From Cellulomonas gilvus ATCC 13127 (lineage in GTDB: Bacteria; Actinomycetota; Actinomycetes; Actinomycetales; Cellulomonadaceae), in the NCBI RefSeq assembly GCF_000218545.1, contig NC_015671.1:744001-808000 (forward strand): a stretch of DNA of 64,000 bases, in the 5' to 3' direction. The stretch's first letter is position 1. The number at the start of each line of letters is the position of its first letter. The translations under genes were made by a program, and so were the position numbers. Below the pieces are notes generated by a model. The model was not told the origin of the DNA. It was given only the letters and a program-made list of their open reading frames with translations, and ran no database searches. Positions 42,801 to 50,190 of this stretch are shown piece by piece.

Positions 42801-42958
42801 GCAACCCCGGCTTCTCGGTCACGGTGACGCGTCAGCTCTCGCTCGACGGCAAGGTCGAGGAGACCACGTCGACGTCGTGGCGGTACAAGCCGCAGAACCG
42901 CGTCGTGTGCGGCGAGCCGCCCTCGTCGGACGACGAGAAGGACTCCGACGAGGGCTGA
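39809..42958 (+). CDS. VanW-domain membrane protein with a long repeat-built cytoplasmic tail
   Basis: A 1049-residue bitopic protein. Residues 1-485 are Pro/Ala/Glu-rich, disordered and built from tandem repeats (EPEAVQPEAV-type, then AEQRPADQAP, then VAPEQA), plus three VIPPV boxes. A single membrane helix (VLIGTGVALLLVGAYVGASYA) is near 488-508. Outside are peptidoglycan-binding PG_binding_4-like segments (GLGRAEAVALLESELTP) and a VanW domain at about 836-980 with VRPGETFSLTEALGP, GGGLSQVSTTTFNAAYFAG and TPYGALLQGWV. VanW-domain proteins are cell-envelope proteins of unclear chemistry. AGGGG precedes the ATG. Confidence 0.9.
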   Translation: MTDRTESDGRPDPGQEPPAAPDSSRSDRAASAPSSEAPAPVAADEPVVWPVWGATSGTGTVHDAAPVTPPSAEIDTSPVTPPSDESDAAEPVAEHVADEITPSDDATARPVDGAPTSPEVVEPDPAERAAAEPETAEPETAEPEAVQPEAVEPEAAQPEAVEPEAVQPEAVEPEASTPEPVETEPAESVVAEPQLAAQAPAEQRPADQAPAEQRPADQAPADPERAEDVAESPSADAEPADAPRVTAVTPDAHGVTAGPESEQPVAPEQSVAPDQPVTPEQAVAPEQAVAPEQAVAPGRTVTREPAAAPVPGAAPTRTSVLGTAAARPAADDATRVIPPVAPQDPAPSADVTHVIPPVTPEEPASSADTTRVIPPVPGVDERAARSDDAAPTPAAAARARAVTARGEAAGAPTAAPTTAPSTSQPVGTTGAAASPAPRAASSTAAPVPPALAGTAKVSGGPVPQNPRGDSPFDGFEEERRTRRWPRRVLIGTGVALLLVGAYVGASYATGDRVPRGTTVAGVDIGGLGRAEAVALLESELTPSADSSLDVVAREVQAQIDPVDAGLTFDAEATVDGLTGVDLAEPARLWHQVVGLGAHEPVTQVDRAALDRSIEALGTSLSQAPVDGAVVFVDGAAQATPAEDGWAVDAPAAAEAITSGWLEAAQPLELPTTVVEPTITQAEADAALQDVAEPLVSAPVSVEVEGKLAVLQPATVAAAASMQPVDGDLSLVLDGEALAEEVVDQLPDGVLTEAADAQFEFKGGKPVVVPGVPGTTVDPEGLAAAVATASTAQDRTATVELTQTDPEESTEALEKLGVKEIVSEFSTPLTSETQRTINIAQGLENITGVLVRPGETFSLTEALGPIDAAHGFVQAGAIVNGEHSDAWGGGLSQVSTTTFNAAYFAGMEDVEHTPHSEWFSRYPEGREATIFTGVIDMKWKNTTPYGALLQGWVKDGRAYVRIWGTEYWEVETSTSGRSGVVMPSTVYSDSATCSPQSAGNPGFSVTVTRQLSLDGKVEETTSTSWRYKPQNRVVCGEPPSSDDEKDSDEG
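40201..40335 (+). repeat. Tandem repeat A in the VanW-protein gene (15- and 30-bp units)
   Basis: Two copies of the 15-bp unit CGAGCCGGAGACTGC (40201-40230), then three 30-bp units (40231-40260, 40261-40290, 40291-40320) that differ at a few bases, then a partial copy. All unit lengths are multiples of three, so copy-number change keeps the frame and lengthens the EPEAVQPEAV tail. Confidence 0.85.
40401..40471 (+). repeat. Tandem repeat B in the VanW-protein gene (30-bp unit)
   Basis: Two identical 30-bp units (40401-40430 and 40431-40460) and an 11-nt partial third. They encode the AEQRPADQAP repeat. Perfect identity suggests recent duplication. Confidence 0.85.
40641..40694 (+). repeat. 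Tandem repeat C in the VanW-protein gene (18-bp unit)
   Basis: Three identical copies of CGCCCGAGCAGGCCGTTG, encoding PEQAVA repeats, with diverged copies on the 5' side. Confidence 0.85.
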
Positions 42959-42970
42959 CGCGCGCGTCAG
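42955..42970. terminator. 16-bp palindrome containing both stop codons of convergent genes
   Basis: CTGACGCGCGCGTCAG is self-complementary; as RNA it would form a 6-bp stem with a CGCG loop. The TGA of the VanW gene and the stop of the minus-strand gene both lie inside it. Weak as a terminator. Confidence 0.3.
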
Positions 42971-43218
42971 CGGCGGTGCAGGCGGCGGTCGGGCGACCGC
43001 GGGGGGATGACCTTCCACAGCACGACGTCCTCGCCGGGCACCCGCACATGACCCCGCGTCGTCTCGAGCACCACGTCGACGGGCTCGACGCGCAGCACGA
43101 CACCGAGCACGTCGGTGAGCCGGGGGCCGCCCGGTTCCGGGTCGGGAAGGCGCCGGCGGACGACGACGCGCTCGCCGGGCGGCATGCTCCGCCAGGCCGG
43201 TGCCGTGGGGGAGGTCAC
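42967..43218 (-). CDS. Small SH3-like barrel protein
   Basis: An 83-residue protein reading MPPGERVVVRRRL, then LTDVLGVVLRVEPVDVVLETTRGHVRVPGEDVVLWKVIPP. This is the small beta-barrel that, in some actinobacteria, is the N-terminal part of a GNAT acetyltransferase next to fdxA (Rv0428c-like); here it is a separate gene. The function is unknown, but the sequence suggests a nucleic-acid or protein-binding barrel. GTG start with GGAG about 6 nt upstream. Divergent from fdxA. Confidence 0.7.
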   Translation of the reverse strand: MTSPTAPAWRSMPPGERVVVRRRLPDPEPGGPRLTDVLGVVLRVEPVDVVLETTRGHVRVPGEDVVLWKVIPPRSPDRRLHRR

Positions 43219-43301
43219 GCCCGTCTCCGTGGACAGCGCGTCGCACGCGTTCGCATGTGCGGAATACTAGGGACGACCCCCGGCCTGTGGAGGACCGTCT
43301 C

Positions 43302-43628
43302 GTGACCTATGTGATCGCCGAGCCCTGCGTGGACGTCAAGGACAAGGCGTGCATCGAGGAATGTCCCGTGGACTGCATCTACGAGGGCAAGCGGTCGCTG
43401 TACATCCACCCCGACGAGTGCGTGGACTGCGGCGCGTGCGAGCCGGTGTGCCCGGTCGAGGCGATCTACTACGAGGACGACGTCCCGGAGCAGTGGACCG
43501 AGTACTACAAGGCGAACGTCGAGTTCTTCGACGACCTCGGCTCGCCGGGTGGCGCCGCGAAGATGGGTCAGATCGACAAGGACCACCCGATCATCGCGAC
43601 GCTGCCGCTCCGCGTGCACGGCGAGTGA
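43302..43628 (+). CDS. fdxA: 7Fe ferredoxin FdxA
   Basis: A 108-residue ferredoxin carrying one [3Fe-4S] and one [4Fe-4S] cluster, an electron carrier. The N-terminal ligands are in EPCVDVKDKACIEECPVDC and the second set in CVDCGACEPVCP, as in the mycobacterial FdxA/FdxC type; a helical C-terminus with WTEYYKANVEFFDDLGSPGGA follows. The GTG start has GGAGGACC about 7 nt upstream. dapC follows closely on the same strand, a pairing that is common in actinobacteria. Confidence 0.95.
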   Translation: MTYVIAEPCVDVKDKACIEECPVDCIYEGKRSLYIHPDECVDCGACEPVCPVEAIYYEDDVPEQWTEYYKANVEFFDDLGSPGGAAKMGQIDKDHPIIATLPLRVHGE

Positions 43629-43653
43629 CACGCGGCGTCCGGGCCGAGCGCAC

Positions 43654-44805
43654 ATGGGCCTGCTGACCGGCGCGCTGCCGGACTTCCCCTGGGACACGCT
43701 CACGCCGTACGCACGGCGCGCGCGTGAGCACCCGGGCGGGATCGTCGACCTGTCGGTCGGCACACCCGTGGACCCGACACCGGCGGTCGTGCGGGACGCG
43801 CTCGTGGCAGCGGCGAACTCGCCGGGCTACCCGACGACGCACGGGACGGCCGAGCTGCGCGAGGCGGTCGTGCGCTGGTTCGCGCGGCGCCGCGGCGTGC
43901 CGGGCCTGGACCCGGCCGCGGTGCTGCCGACGGTCGGTTCGAAGGAGCTGGTCGCGCTGCTGCCCGCGCTGCTGGGACTGGGCGCCGGCGACGTGGTGCT
44001 GCACCCCGCGGTGGCGTACCCGACGTACGACGTGGGCGCGCGGCTGGCCGGTGCCGCACCCGAGCCGTGCGCGGACCCCGCCGGGCGTCTGGAGCACGGC
44101 CCGGGGGACGTGCGGCTGGTCTGGCTCAACTCGCCGGGCAACCCGGACGGCTCGGTGCTCGGCGTGGCCGAGCTGCGCGCGGTGGTCGACGCGGCGCGTG
44201 CCGCGGCCGCACGTGACGGTCGGCCCGTGCTGGTGGTGTCGGACGAGTGCTACGCCGAGCTCGCGTGGGATGCGCCGTGGTCCGAGCAGGGGGTCCCGAG
44301 CCTGCTCGACCCGCGCGTGAGCGGCGGCGACACCACGGGCCTGCTCGCGGCGTACTCGCTGTCCAAGCAGTCCAACCTGGCGGGGTACCGCGCGGCGTTC
44401 GTCGCGGGCGACCCGGCTGTGGTCGCGCGGCTGCTGGAGGTGCGCAAGCACGCGGGCATGATCGTGCCCGGACCGGTGCAGGCCGCGATGACCGTGGCGC
44501 TGGACGACGACGCGCACGTCGCCGAGCAGCGCGAGCGGTACCGCCGCCGGCGCACGCTCCTGCGTGCCGCGCTCGAGGGCGCCGGCTATGCGGTCGACTC
44601 CTCGCACGCCGGGCTCTACCTGTGGGTGCGTCCCGAGGGTGCGCCGCAGGACTGCTGGCAGACCGTCGCGGACCTGGCCGGGCTGGGCATCCTCGTCGCG
44701 CCCGGGGCGTTCTACGGTCCGCAGGCCGCGGGGCACGTGCGCGTGGCGCTGACCGCGCCCGACGAGGCGATCGCCGAGGCCGCGGCCCGGCTGACCGGCG
44801 CGTAG
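43654..44805 (+). CDS. dapC: Succinyldiaminopimelate transaminase
   Basis: A 383-residue PLP aminotransferase that converts N-succinyl-2-amino-6-ketopimelate to succinyl-DAP in lysine and peptidoglycan synthesis. Class I/II features: WLNSPGNPDGS (substrate carboxylate), VSDECYAELAW (Asp and Tyr contacting PLP), and the Schiff-base lysine K238 in YSLSKQSNLAGYR. Position after fdxA and proximity to dapD strongly support the DapC role over other class I aminotransferases. The ATG at 43654 begins the conserved DFPWDTL segment. Confidence 0.93.
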   Translation: MGLLTGALPDFPWDTLTPYARRAREHPGGIVDLSVGTPVDPTPAVVRDALVAAANSPGYPTTHGTAELREAVVRWFARRRGVPGLDPAAVLPTVGSKELVALLPALLGLGAGDVVLHPAVAYPTYDVGARLAGAAPEPCADPAGRLEHGPGDVRLVWLNSPGNPDGSVLGVAELRAVVDAARAAAARDGRPVLVVSDECYAELAWDAPWSEQGVPSLLDPRVSGGDTTGLLAAYSLSKQSNLAGYRAAFVAGDPAVVARLLEVRKHAGMIVPGPVQAAMTVALDDDAHVAEQRERYRRRRTLLRAALEGAGYAVDSSHAGLYLWVRPEGAPQDCWQTVADLAGLGILVAPGAFYGPQAAGHVRVALTAPDEAIAEAAARLTGA

Positions 44806-44826
44806 CACCCCGCGTCCGCCGCGGCC

Positions 44827-44842
44827 TGTGACCCGAATCACA
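44827..44842. promoter_or_regulatory. CRP/GlxR-type binding site upstream of gltA
   Basis: TGTGACCCGAATCACA fits TGTGA-N6-TCACA exactly. It lies 150 nt before the citrate synthase start. In Corynebacterium, the cAMP-responsive regulator GlxR binds this consensus, including at gltA. No crp/glxR gene is present in the window. Confidence 0.65.
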
Positions 44843-44891
44843 CCGTTCGACCGGTCGTCTCCAGGATTCGTCAGGGCACGCTAGCCGCGGG

Positions 44892-44897
44892 TACCGT
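44892..44897 (+). promoter_or_regulatory. Candidate -10 (TACCGT) of gltA
   Basis: TACCGT lies about 100 nt before the ATG and 50 nt after the GlxR-type site. It would give a leader of about 90 nt. No -35 is apparent. Confidence 0.3.
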
Positions 44898-44993
44898 CGG
44901 CGGAGGCCGAGGGTGGCCGCACACGGGCCCCTGGGCCGAGGTCGGCAACGGCGCCGCGCAGCTGCGTGGCGGTCCGTCGCAGGAAGGAACCCC

Positions 44994-46292
44994 ATGTCTG
45001 AGACCATCACCGCTCCGGTCCAGCTGGTCGTCGACGGCCAGGCGAAGGATCTGCCGGTCGTCACCGCCACCGAGGGCAACGACGGCGTGGTGGTCTCCAC
45101 CCTCCTGCGGGACACGGGCCTGGTCACCGTCGACCCGGGCTTCATGAACACCGCGTCGTGCGAGTCGAAGATCACGTACATCGACGGTGACGCGGGCATC
45201 CTGCGCTACCGCGGCTACCCGATCGACCAGCTCGCGGCGCGATCGTCGTTCCTCGAGGTCGCGTACCTGCTGATCAAGGGCGAGCTGCCCACGCCCGCGG
45301 AGCTCGACGCGTTCGAGGAGCGGGTCAACCGCCACACGCTGGTGCACGAGGACTTCCGCACGTTCATGGGGACGTTCCCGCGCGGCGCCCACCCGATGGC
45401 GGTCATGTCGTCGGCCATCAACGCGCTGTCCACGTTCTACCCCGAGTCGCTCGACCCGTTCGACGAGGAGACGGTCGAGCTCGCGACCGTGCTCATCCTC
45501 GCCAAGACGCGCACCATCACGTCCTACGTGCACCGCACCGCCAAGGGCGAGCCGCTGCTGTACCCGGACTACAGCCGCGGGTACGTCGAGGACTTCCTGC
45601 GCATGACGTTCGCCGTGCCGTACCAGCAGTACGAGCCCGACCCGGTCATCGTCGAGGCGCTCGACAAGCTGCTGATCCTGCACGCGGACCACGAGCAGAA
45701 CTGCTCGACGTCGACCGTGCGCATCGTCGGCTCGTCGCACGCGAACCTGTACGCGAGCGTCGCCGCGGGCATCAACGCGCTGTCCGGCCCGCTGCACGGC
45801 GGTGCCAACGAGGCCGTGCTCTCGATGCTCGCGGAGATCCAGGCCAACGGCGGCGACGCGACCGACTTCATGACGCGCGTGAAGAACAAGGAGGCGGGTG
45901 TCCGTCTCATGGGCTTCGGGCACCGCGTCTACAAGAACTACGACCCGCGCGCGGCGATCGTCAAGGAGAGCGCGCACGCGGTGCTGACCGCGCTCGGCGC
46001 GACGGACGAGCTGCTCGAGATCGCGATGAAGCTCGAGGAGATCGCGCTCGAGGACGACTACTTCATCTCCCGCAAGCTGTACCCGAACGTCGACTTCTAC
46101 ACGGGCCTGATCTACAAGGCCATGGGCTTCGACCAGTCGATGTTCACGCCGCTGTTCGCGCTGGGCCGCATGCCCGGCTGGATCGCGCAGTGGCGCGAGA
46201 TGATGAAGGACCCGGCGACGAAGATCGGCCGCCCGCGCCAGGTGTACACGGGCGCCGTCGAGCGCGACTACCTGCCCCGCGAGCAGCGCTGA
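44994..46292 (+). CDS. gltA: Citrate synthase
   Basis: Condenses acetyl-CoA and oxaloacetate, the entry step of the TCA cycle. The 432-residue type II enzyme has H268 (GPLHGGANEAV), H310 (GFGHRVYKNYDPRA) and D367 (PNVDFYTG) as the catalytic triad. The N-terminal small beta domain is present, indicating the hexameric bacterial type. AGGAAGGAA lies 4 nt before the ATG. A CRP/GlxR site upstream links it to carbon-source control. Confidence 0.96.
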   Translation: MSETITAPVQLVVDGQAKDLPVVTATEGNDGVVVSTLLRDTGLVTVDPGFMNTASCESKITYIDGDAGILRYRGYPIDQLAARSSFLEVAYLLIKGELPTPAELDAFEERVNRHTLVHEDFRTFMGTFPRGAHPMAVMSSAINALSTFYPESLDPFDEETVELATVLILAKTRTITSYVHRTAKGEPLLYPDYSRGYVEDFLRMTFAVPYQQYEPDPVIVEALDKLLILHADHEQNCSTSTVRIVGSSHANLYASVAAGINALSGPLHGGANEAVLSMLAEIQANGGDATDFMTRVKNKEAGVRLMGFGHRVYKNYDPRAAIVKESAHAVLTALGATDELLEIAMKLEEIALEDDYFISRKLYPNVDFYTGLIYKAMGFDQSMFTPLFALGRMPGWIAQWREMMKDPATKIGRPRQVYTGAVERDYLPREQR

Positions 46293-46296
46293 GGCC

Positions 46297-46704
46297 ATGA
46301 CCGACGGTCGCGGGCCGGACGCGGTGCGGATGCGCGCGCCCGGCCCGTTCGCCGTGCTCGCGTTCGCGTGCGAGCTCGCGCTCCTCGTCCTGTCCGCCGT
46401 GACCGGCTGGCGGCTGGGCCAGGCGGCCGACGTCCCGAGCAGGGGTGCCCTCGCGGCGGTGATCGCCGTGGTGCTCGTGGTGGCCGTCGTGCTCGTGTGG
46501 GCGCGGTGGAACGCGCCGCGGTCGCGCTCGCGTCTGCCGTGGCCGGGGCGCTACCTCACGCAGCTCGCGCCGTTCGTCGTCGTGGGGCTGCTCGCGGCGG
46601 TCGTCGGGCTGGGGTGGTGGGCCGCGGTGCTCGCGTTCCTCGCGGCGGTCGCATTCGGCGTCTCGCGCGGGGGAGACGACGAGCCCGTCAACCCGCGAGC
46701 GTGA
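46297..46704 (+). CDS. YrdB/DUF2568-like small membrane protein
   Basis: A 135-residue protein with four hydrophobic helices: FAVLAFACELALLVLSAVTGWRLG, AAVIAVVLVVAVVLVW, FVVVGLLAAVVGLGWW and the end. WARWNAPRSRSRLPWPGR between helices 2 and 3 matches the WG.f.AP.s..Rl motif of DUF2568. No function known. Its ATG is 4 nt after the gltA stop, so it is probably co-transcribed; its end overlaps the 3' end of the next, minus-strand gene by 17 nt. Confidence 0.82.
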   Translation: MTDGRGPDAVRMRAPGPFAVLAFACELALLVLSAVTGWRLGQAADVPSRGALAAVIAVVLVVAVVLVWARWNAPRSRSRLPWPGRYLTQLAPFVVVGLLAAVVGLGWWAAVLAFLAAVAFGVSRGGDDEPVNPRA

Positions 46705-47590
46705 CCCGCACCTGACCGGTGCCGAGCGGCCGCTCGACCGCCGACCACTCGCCGGACTCCCGGTCCCACGTGCGGTCCCCGACGCTGACCCGCTGCGCGC
46801 CGAGGACGTCGGCGGTCGCGACGGCCCACGCCGCGAGCGACTGCGCGCCGAGCGCGGCGTCCGCGGCCACGGCCGTGAGGTCCAGGCGCGCGGGTGCGTC
46901 GTCGGACGCCTCGCGGACGCGTGCGCGGACCGTGTCGCCCCAGTCGCGCTGCGCGCGGTCGCGGGCCGCCGCAGGGTCCGCGGGGCCGGCGGCGTCGTCG
47001 AGCGTGCACGTCAGCGCGCCCGGGGAGTGCCCGGTGAGCGCGGACGCCCACGCGCGGGCACGCCCTTCGTGCTGCGCGTAGGCGTCCGGGAAGCCCGAGC
47101 GCTGCACGGCCTGGGCCGCGACCGTGATCTCCATGTCCTCGTACCCGTCGACCTTCTCGAGGCCCTCGAAGAACTTCCGGGTCGCGTACGTGGGGTTCAT
47201 GATCTGCTCGACGGTCCCCCAGCCCTGCGAGGGACGCTGCTGGAACAGCCCGATCGAGTCGCGGTCGCCGTAGTCGATGTTCTCCATGCGCGACTCCTGC
47301 AGCGCGGTCGCGATGGCGATGGTCACCGCCCGGGCGGGCAGCCCGCGCCGCGCGGCCATGCCCGCGAACAGCGCCGCGTTCTGCGCCTGGTCGGGGGACA
47401 GGTGCCACGACGTGCCGTCGACCGTCGCGGCGCACGACGCGGCGACGACGGGTGCGGGCGTCATGCGGTCGAGCGCGGCGACCACGGCCCCGACGCCTGC
47501 CGCGAGCAGCGCAGCCAGGAGCGTCAGGACCAGGAGCGTCCGCGTGGTGCGACGACGACGGCGCGGGCGGCGGCCCGGGGGTTCGGCCAC
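46688..47590 (-). CDS. Secreted lysozyme-fold (transglycosylase-like) protein
   Basis: A 300-residue protein with an Arg-rich N-terminus, one membrane or signal segment (TLLVLTLLAALLAAGVGAVVAAL), and an SLT-like domain: AVTIAIATALQESRMENIDYGDRDSIGLFQQRPSQGWG. The Glu in LQESR and the GLFQQRPSQGWG run match a group of actinobacterial exported proteins with a lysozyme-like fold; muralytic activity is unproven. The C-terminal 120 residues are variable. GTG start, 5 nt after dapD on the same strand. Confidence 0.8.
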   Translation of the reverse strand: MAEPPGRRPRRRRRTTRTLLVLTLLAALLAAGVGAVVAALDRMTPAPVVAASCAATVDGTSWHLSPDQAQNAALFAGMAARRGLPARAVTIAIATALQESRMENIDYGDRDSIGLFQQRPSQGWGTVEQIMNPTYATRKFFEGLEKVDGYEDMEITVAAQAVQRSGFPDAYAQHEGRARAWASALTGHSPGALTCTLDDAAGPADPAAARDRAQRDWGDTVRARVREASDDAPARLDLTAVAADAALGAQSLAAWAVATADVLGAQRVSVGDRTWDRESGEWSAVERPLGTGQVRVTLAG

Positions 47591-47595
47591 GCGGG

Positions 47596-48543
47596 TCAGT
47601 TGGCGTGCAGCGCCGCGTTGAGCTCGATGCCTGTGCCGGCACGTGCCACGGCCTCGACGCCGCCCGTCAGGGAGTTGCGCCGGAACAGCACGCCGTCGGC
47701 GCCGGACAGCTCACGCGCCTTGACCACGCGCGGCTCGTCGGCCGGGCCTCCCAGGCCCACGAGCGTCACCTTGGTGCCCGCGGTCACGTACAGACCGGCC
47801 TCGACCACGCAGTCGTCGCCGAGTGCGATGCCCAGGCCCGCGTTCGCGCCGAGCAGCGTCCGCCGACCGATCGAGACGACCTCGCGGCCGCCCCCGGACA
47901 GCGTGCCCATGATCGAGGCGCCACCGCCGATGTCCGAGCCGTCGCCGACCACGACGCCCGCCGAGATCCGGCCCTCGACCATGGACGTGCCGAGCGTGCC
48001 CGCGTTGAAGTTCACGAAGCCCTCGTGCATGACGGTGGTGCCGGGTGCCAGGTGCGCCCCGAGGCGCACGCGGTCGGCGTCGGCGATGCGGACGCCGGAG
48101 GGCAGCACGTAGTCGACCATGCGCGGGAACTTGTCGACGCCGTACACCGTGGGCGCCACCTGGTGGGCGGCGCGCAGCCGGGCGCGCGTGTCCTCGAACC
48201 CGTCGACCGCGCACGGGCCGAGGTTCGTCCACACGACGTTGGGCAGCACCGCGAAGATGCCCTCGAGCGCCAGCCCGTGCGGCGCGACGAGCCGGTGCGA
48301 CAGCAGGTGCAGCCGCAGGTACGCGTCCGCGGTGTCGGCGGGCGGGGCGTCGAGGTCGATGACCGTGCGCACCACGTGCACGCGCACCCGGCGCGCGTCG
48401 TCGACGTGCTCGTGCAGGTCCGTGGGCGGCTGCGCGGACTCGTCGGGCTCGCCCAGGGCGGGGGACGGGTACCAGGTGTCGAGCGTGGTGCCGTCGAGGG
48501 TCGCGGTCGCCAGACCGAACCCCCAGGCGGTGCGAGAGGTCAT
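47596..48543 (-). CDS. dapD: Tetrahydropyridine-2,6-dicarboxylate N-succinyltransferase (actinobacterial type)
   Basis: Transfers succinyl from succinyl-CoA to tetrahydrodipicolinate, opening the succinylase branch of lysine and DAP synthesis; DapC, encoded nearby, follows it in the pathway. The 315-residue protein has an N-terminal domain of about 150 residues and a left-handed beta helix with hexapeptide repeats: [55 protein letters not shown]. This long N-terminal form is the actinobacterial DapD. ATG start, leaderless. Confidence 0.95.
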   Translation of the reverse strand: MTSRTAWGFGLATATLDGTTLDTWYPSPALGEPDESAQPPTDLHEHVDDARRVRVHVVRTVIDLDAPPADTADAYLRLHLLSHRLVAPHGLALEGIFAVLPNVVWTNLGPCAVDGFEDTRARLRAAHQVAPTVYGVDKFPRMVDYVLPSGVRIADADRVRLGAHLAPGTTVMHEGFVNFNAGTLGTSMVEGRISAGVVVGDGSDIGGGASIMGTLSGGGREVVSIGRRTLLGANAGLGIALGDDCVVEAGLYVTAGTKVTLVGLGGPADEPRVVKARELSGADGVLFRRNSLTGGVEAVARAGTGIELNAALHAN

Positions 48544-48550
48544 GCGGACC

Positions 48551-48556
48551 AGCCTA
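48551..48556 (-). promoter_or_regulatory. Leaderless -10 (TAGGCT) of dapD
   Basis: Minus-strand TAGGCT ends 7 nt before the dapD ATG. Confidence 0.65.
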
Positions 48557-48612
48557 CGGCCGCGATCCGGGCTACCGGTCGGTAGCCCGTCGTGGGCGCG
48601 CGGCGGGCGGCG

Positions 48613-48963
48613 TCAGGCCGGGCCGGGCGCGTCGTGCGGTGGCTCGTCCGCGTCCTGCGAGCGCGCGCGGCGCTTGCGCTCCTGCTCGAGCCGCCAGAGG
48701 AACTCCTCGTCGTCGTCCGGCGCGGCCGGCGCGCCCGAGGGCCCCGCCGGGTCGCCCCACCCGGGCCGACGCGTGCGCGCGGCGCTGCGACGCGACCGGC
48801 TGACCGCGAGCCAGATGATCGACCCGAGCACCGGCACCAGCAGCACGGCCAGCACCCACAGCGCCGGGTGGACGCCGAGCCGCTCGTCGTCCTCGCTGTT
48901 GACGATCTCGATGACGCAGAACACGACGAGGCCGATGAGCAGGAGGAAGCCGACGTACCGCAT
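48613..48963 (-). CDS. PLDc_N-type small membrane protein
   Basis: A 116-residue protein with two helices, VGFLLLIGLVVFCVIEIVN and ALWVLAVLLVPVLGSIIWLAVS, in the arrangement of the phospholipase-D N-terminal (PLDc_N) domain, followed by an Arg/Pro/Asp-rich cytoplasmic tail. There is no phospholipase domain. Function unknown. ATG start, leaderless; divergent from the DUF4229 gene 52 nt away. Confidence 0.82.
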   Translation of the reverse strand: MRYVGFLLLIGLVVFCVIEIVNSEDDERLGVHPALWVLAVLLVPVLGSIIWLAVSRSRRSAARTRRPGWGDPAGPSGAPAAPDDDEEFLWRLEQERKRRARSQDADEPPHDAPGPA

Positions 48964-48970
48964 GGCGACC

Positions 48971-48976
48971 AGGCTA
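48971..48976 (-). promoter_or_regulatory. Leaderless -10 (TAGCCT) of the PLDc_N gene
   Basis: Minus-strand TAGCCT ends 7 nt before the ATG at 48963. Confidence 0.65.
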
Positions 48977-49003
48977 CCGACGCCCGACGGTACGCGGGGC
49001 GCC

Positions 49004-49009
49004 TACGCT
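49004..49009 (+). promoter_or_regulatory. Leaderless -10 (TACGCT) of the DUF4229 gene
   Basis: TACGCT ends 6 nt before the GTG at 49016. Confidence 0.65.
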
Positions 49010-49015
49010 GGTGGC

Positions 49016-49297
49016 GTGCCCGTCGTGACCTACACCCTGCTCCGTCTCGCGCTGTTCGCGGCCGTCACCGCGGGACTGTGGGCGGTGGGCATGCGGTCGT
49101 GGCTCGCGCCGCTCGCCGGGCTGTTCCTGGCCTGGGCGCTGTCCTACGTGCTGCTGGGCCGGCAGCGCGCGGCCGCCGCGCGGTTCGTGCAGGAGCGGTC
49201 GTCGGCGCGCGCGCCCCGCACCACGCGCGCCGACGAGGACGCGTCCTACGAGGACGCGATCGACGACGCGCAGCGCCGCACCCGTCCCGCGGACTGA
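49016..49297 (+). CDS. DUF4229-like small membrane protein
   Basis: A 93-residue protein: VTYTLLRLALFAAVTAGLWAVG, then LAPLAGLFLAWALSYVLLGRQR, two membrane helices ending in a basic stretch, and an acidic/Arg tail. This matches DUF4229, often found next to menaquinone genes in actinobacteria. Its role is unknown; it may accompany MenA, which lies next on the opposite strand. GTG at 49016 is chosen on the leaderless -10. Confidence 0.8.
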   Translation: MPVVTYTLLRLALFAAVTAGLWAVGMRSWLAPLAGLFLAWALSYVLLGRQRAAAARFVQERSSARAPRTTRADEDASYEDAIDDAQRRTRPAD

Positions 49298-49320
49298 GCG
49301 CGAGCTTCGGGCCGCGGTGC

Positions 49321-50190
49321 TCAGAGCGCCAGGCCGAGGCCCAGCAGCACGCCGTACGCGAGCTCGAGCATGCCGGTCCCGGCGAGCACGGGGACGAGCG
49401 CGCGACCGCGCGCGCCGAGCTGCACCACGACGGCCAGCACGAGCGCGGGCGCGAGCAGGACCAGGACGAGCAGCGCCCACGGGGAGCCCGCCGCGCACAC
49501 CGCGCCGAGCAGGACCGGCACGATCACGAGCGCGGCGTAGACCCGGCGTGCGCGCGTCTCGCCCAGCCGGACCGCGAGCGTGCGCTTGCCGACCAGGACG
49601 TCGGTCGGCACGTCACGCAGGTTGTTGGCCATGAGCAGCGCGCACGCGAGCAGCCCGACGCCGACCGCGCCCAGCCATGCCTGCCAGGAGACCCGGCCGG
49701 CCTGCGTGTACGTGGTGCCGAGCACCGCGACCAGGCCGAAGAACACGAACACGCCCACCTCGCCGAGGCCGAGGTACCCGTAGGGCCGCTTCCCACCGGT
49801 GTAGAACCAGCCTGCCGCGATGGCCAGCGCGCCGACGCCGATCAACCACCACGCGCCCGCGGCGAGCGCGAGCCACAGCCCGAGCACCGCGGACAGGCCG
49901 AACGCGGCGAACGCGGCGTTGCGCACCTCGCTGGGCCGTGCGGCGCCCGATGCGGTCAGGCGCATCGGCCCCACGCGGTCGACGTCGGTGCCGCGCACGC
50001 CGTCCGAGTAGTCATTGGCGTAGTTGACGCCCACCTGCAGCGCGAGGGCCACGCCGAGCGCGAGCAGTGCGCGGCCGATCCGGGCCTCGCCGAGCTGGGC
50101 GGCGGCGCCGGTCCCCACGAGCACGGGTGCCGCGGCGGCGGGCAAGGTGCGTGGCCGGGCCCCGGCGAGCCATTCCTGCGGTGTGGTCAC
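49321..50190 (-). CDS. menA: 1,4-dihydroxy-2-naphthoate polyprenyltransferase
   Basis: A 289-residue UbiA-superfamily membrane enzyme with about nine helices. It joins DHNA to a polyprenyl diphosphate to form demethylmenaquinone. The first Asp-rich motif is NYANDYSDGVRGTD; the second is MANNLRDVPTDVLVGKRTLAVRLG. The GTG overlaps the menE stop by 4 nt (GTGA). It feeds demethylmenaquinone to MenG, encoded 10 kb to the right. Confidence 0.95.
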   Translation of the reverse strand: MTTPQEWLAGARPRTLPAAAAPVLVGTGAAAQLGEARIGRALLALGVALALQVGVNYANDYSDGVRGTDVDRVGPMRLTASGAARPSEVRNAAFAAFGLSAVLGLWLALAAGAWWLIGVGALAIAAGWFYTGGKRPYGYLGLGEVGVFVFFGLVAVLGTTYTQAGRVSWQAWLGAVGVGLLACALLMANNLRDVPTDVLVGKRTLAVRLGETRARRVYAALVIVPVLLGAVCAAGSPWALLVLVLLAPALVLAVVVQLGARGRALVPVLAGTGMLELAYGVLLGLGLAL

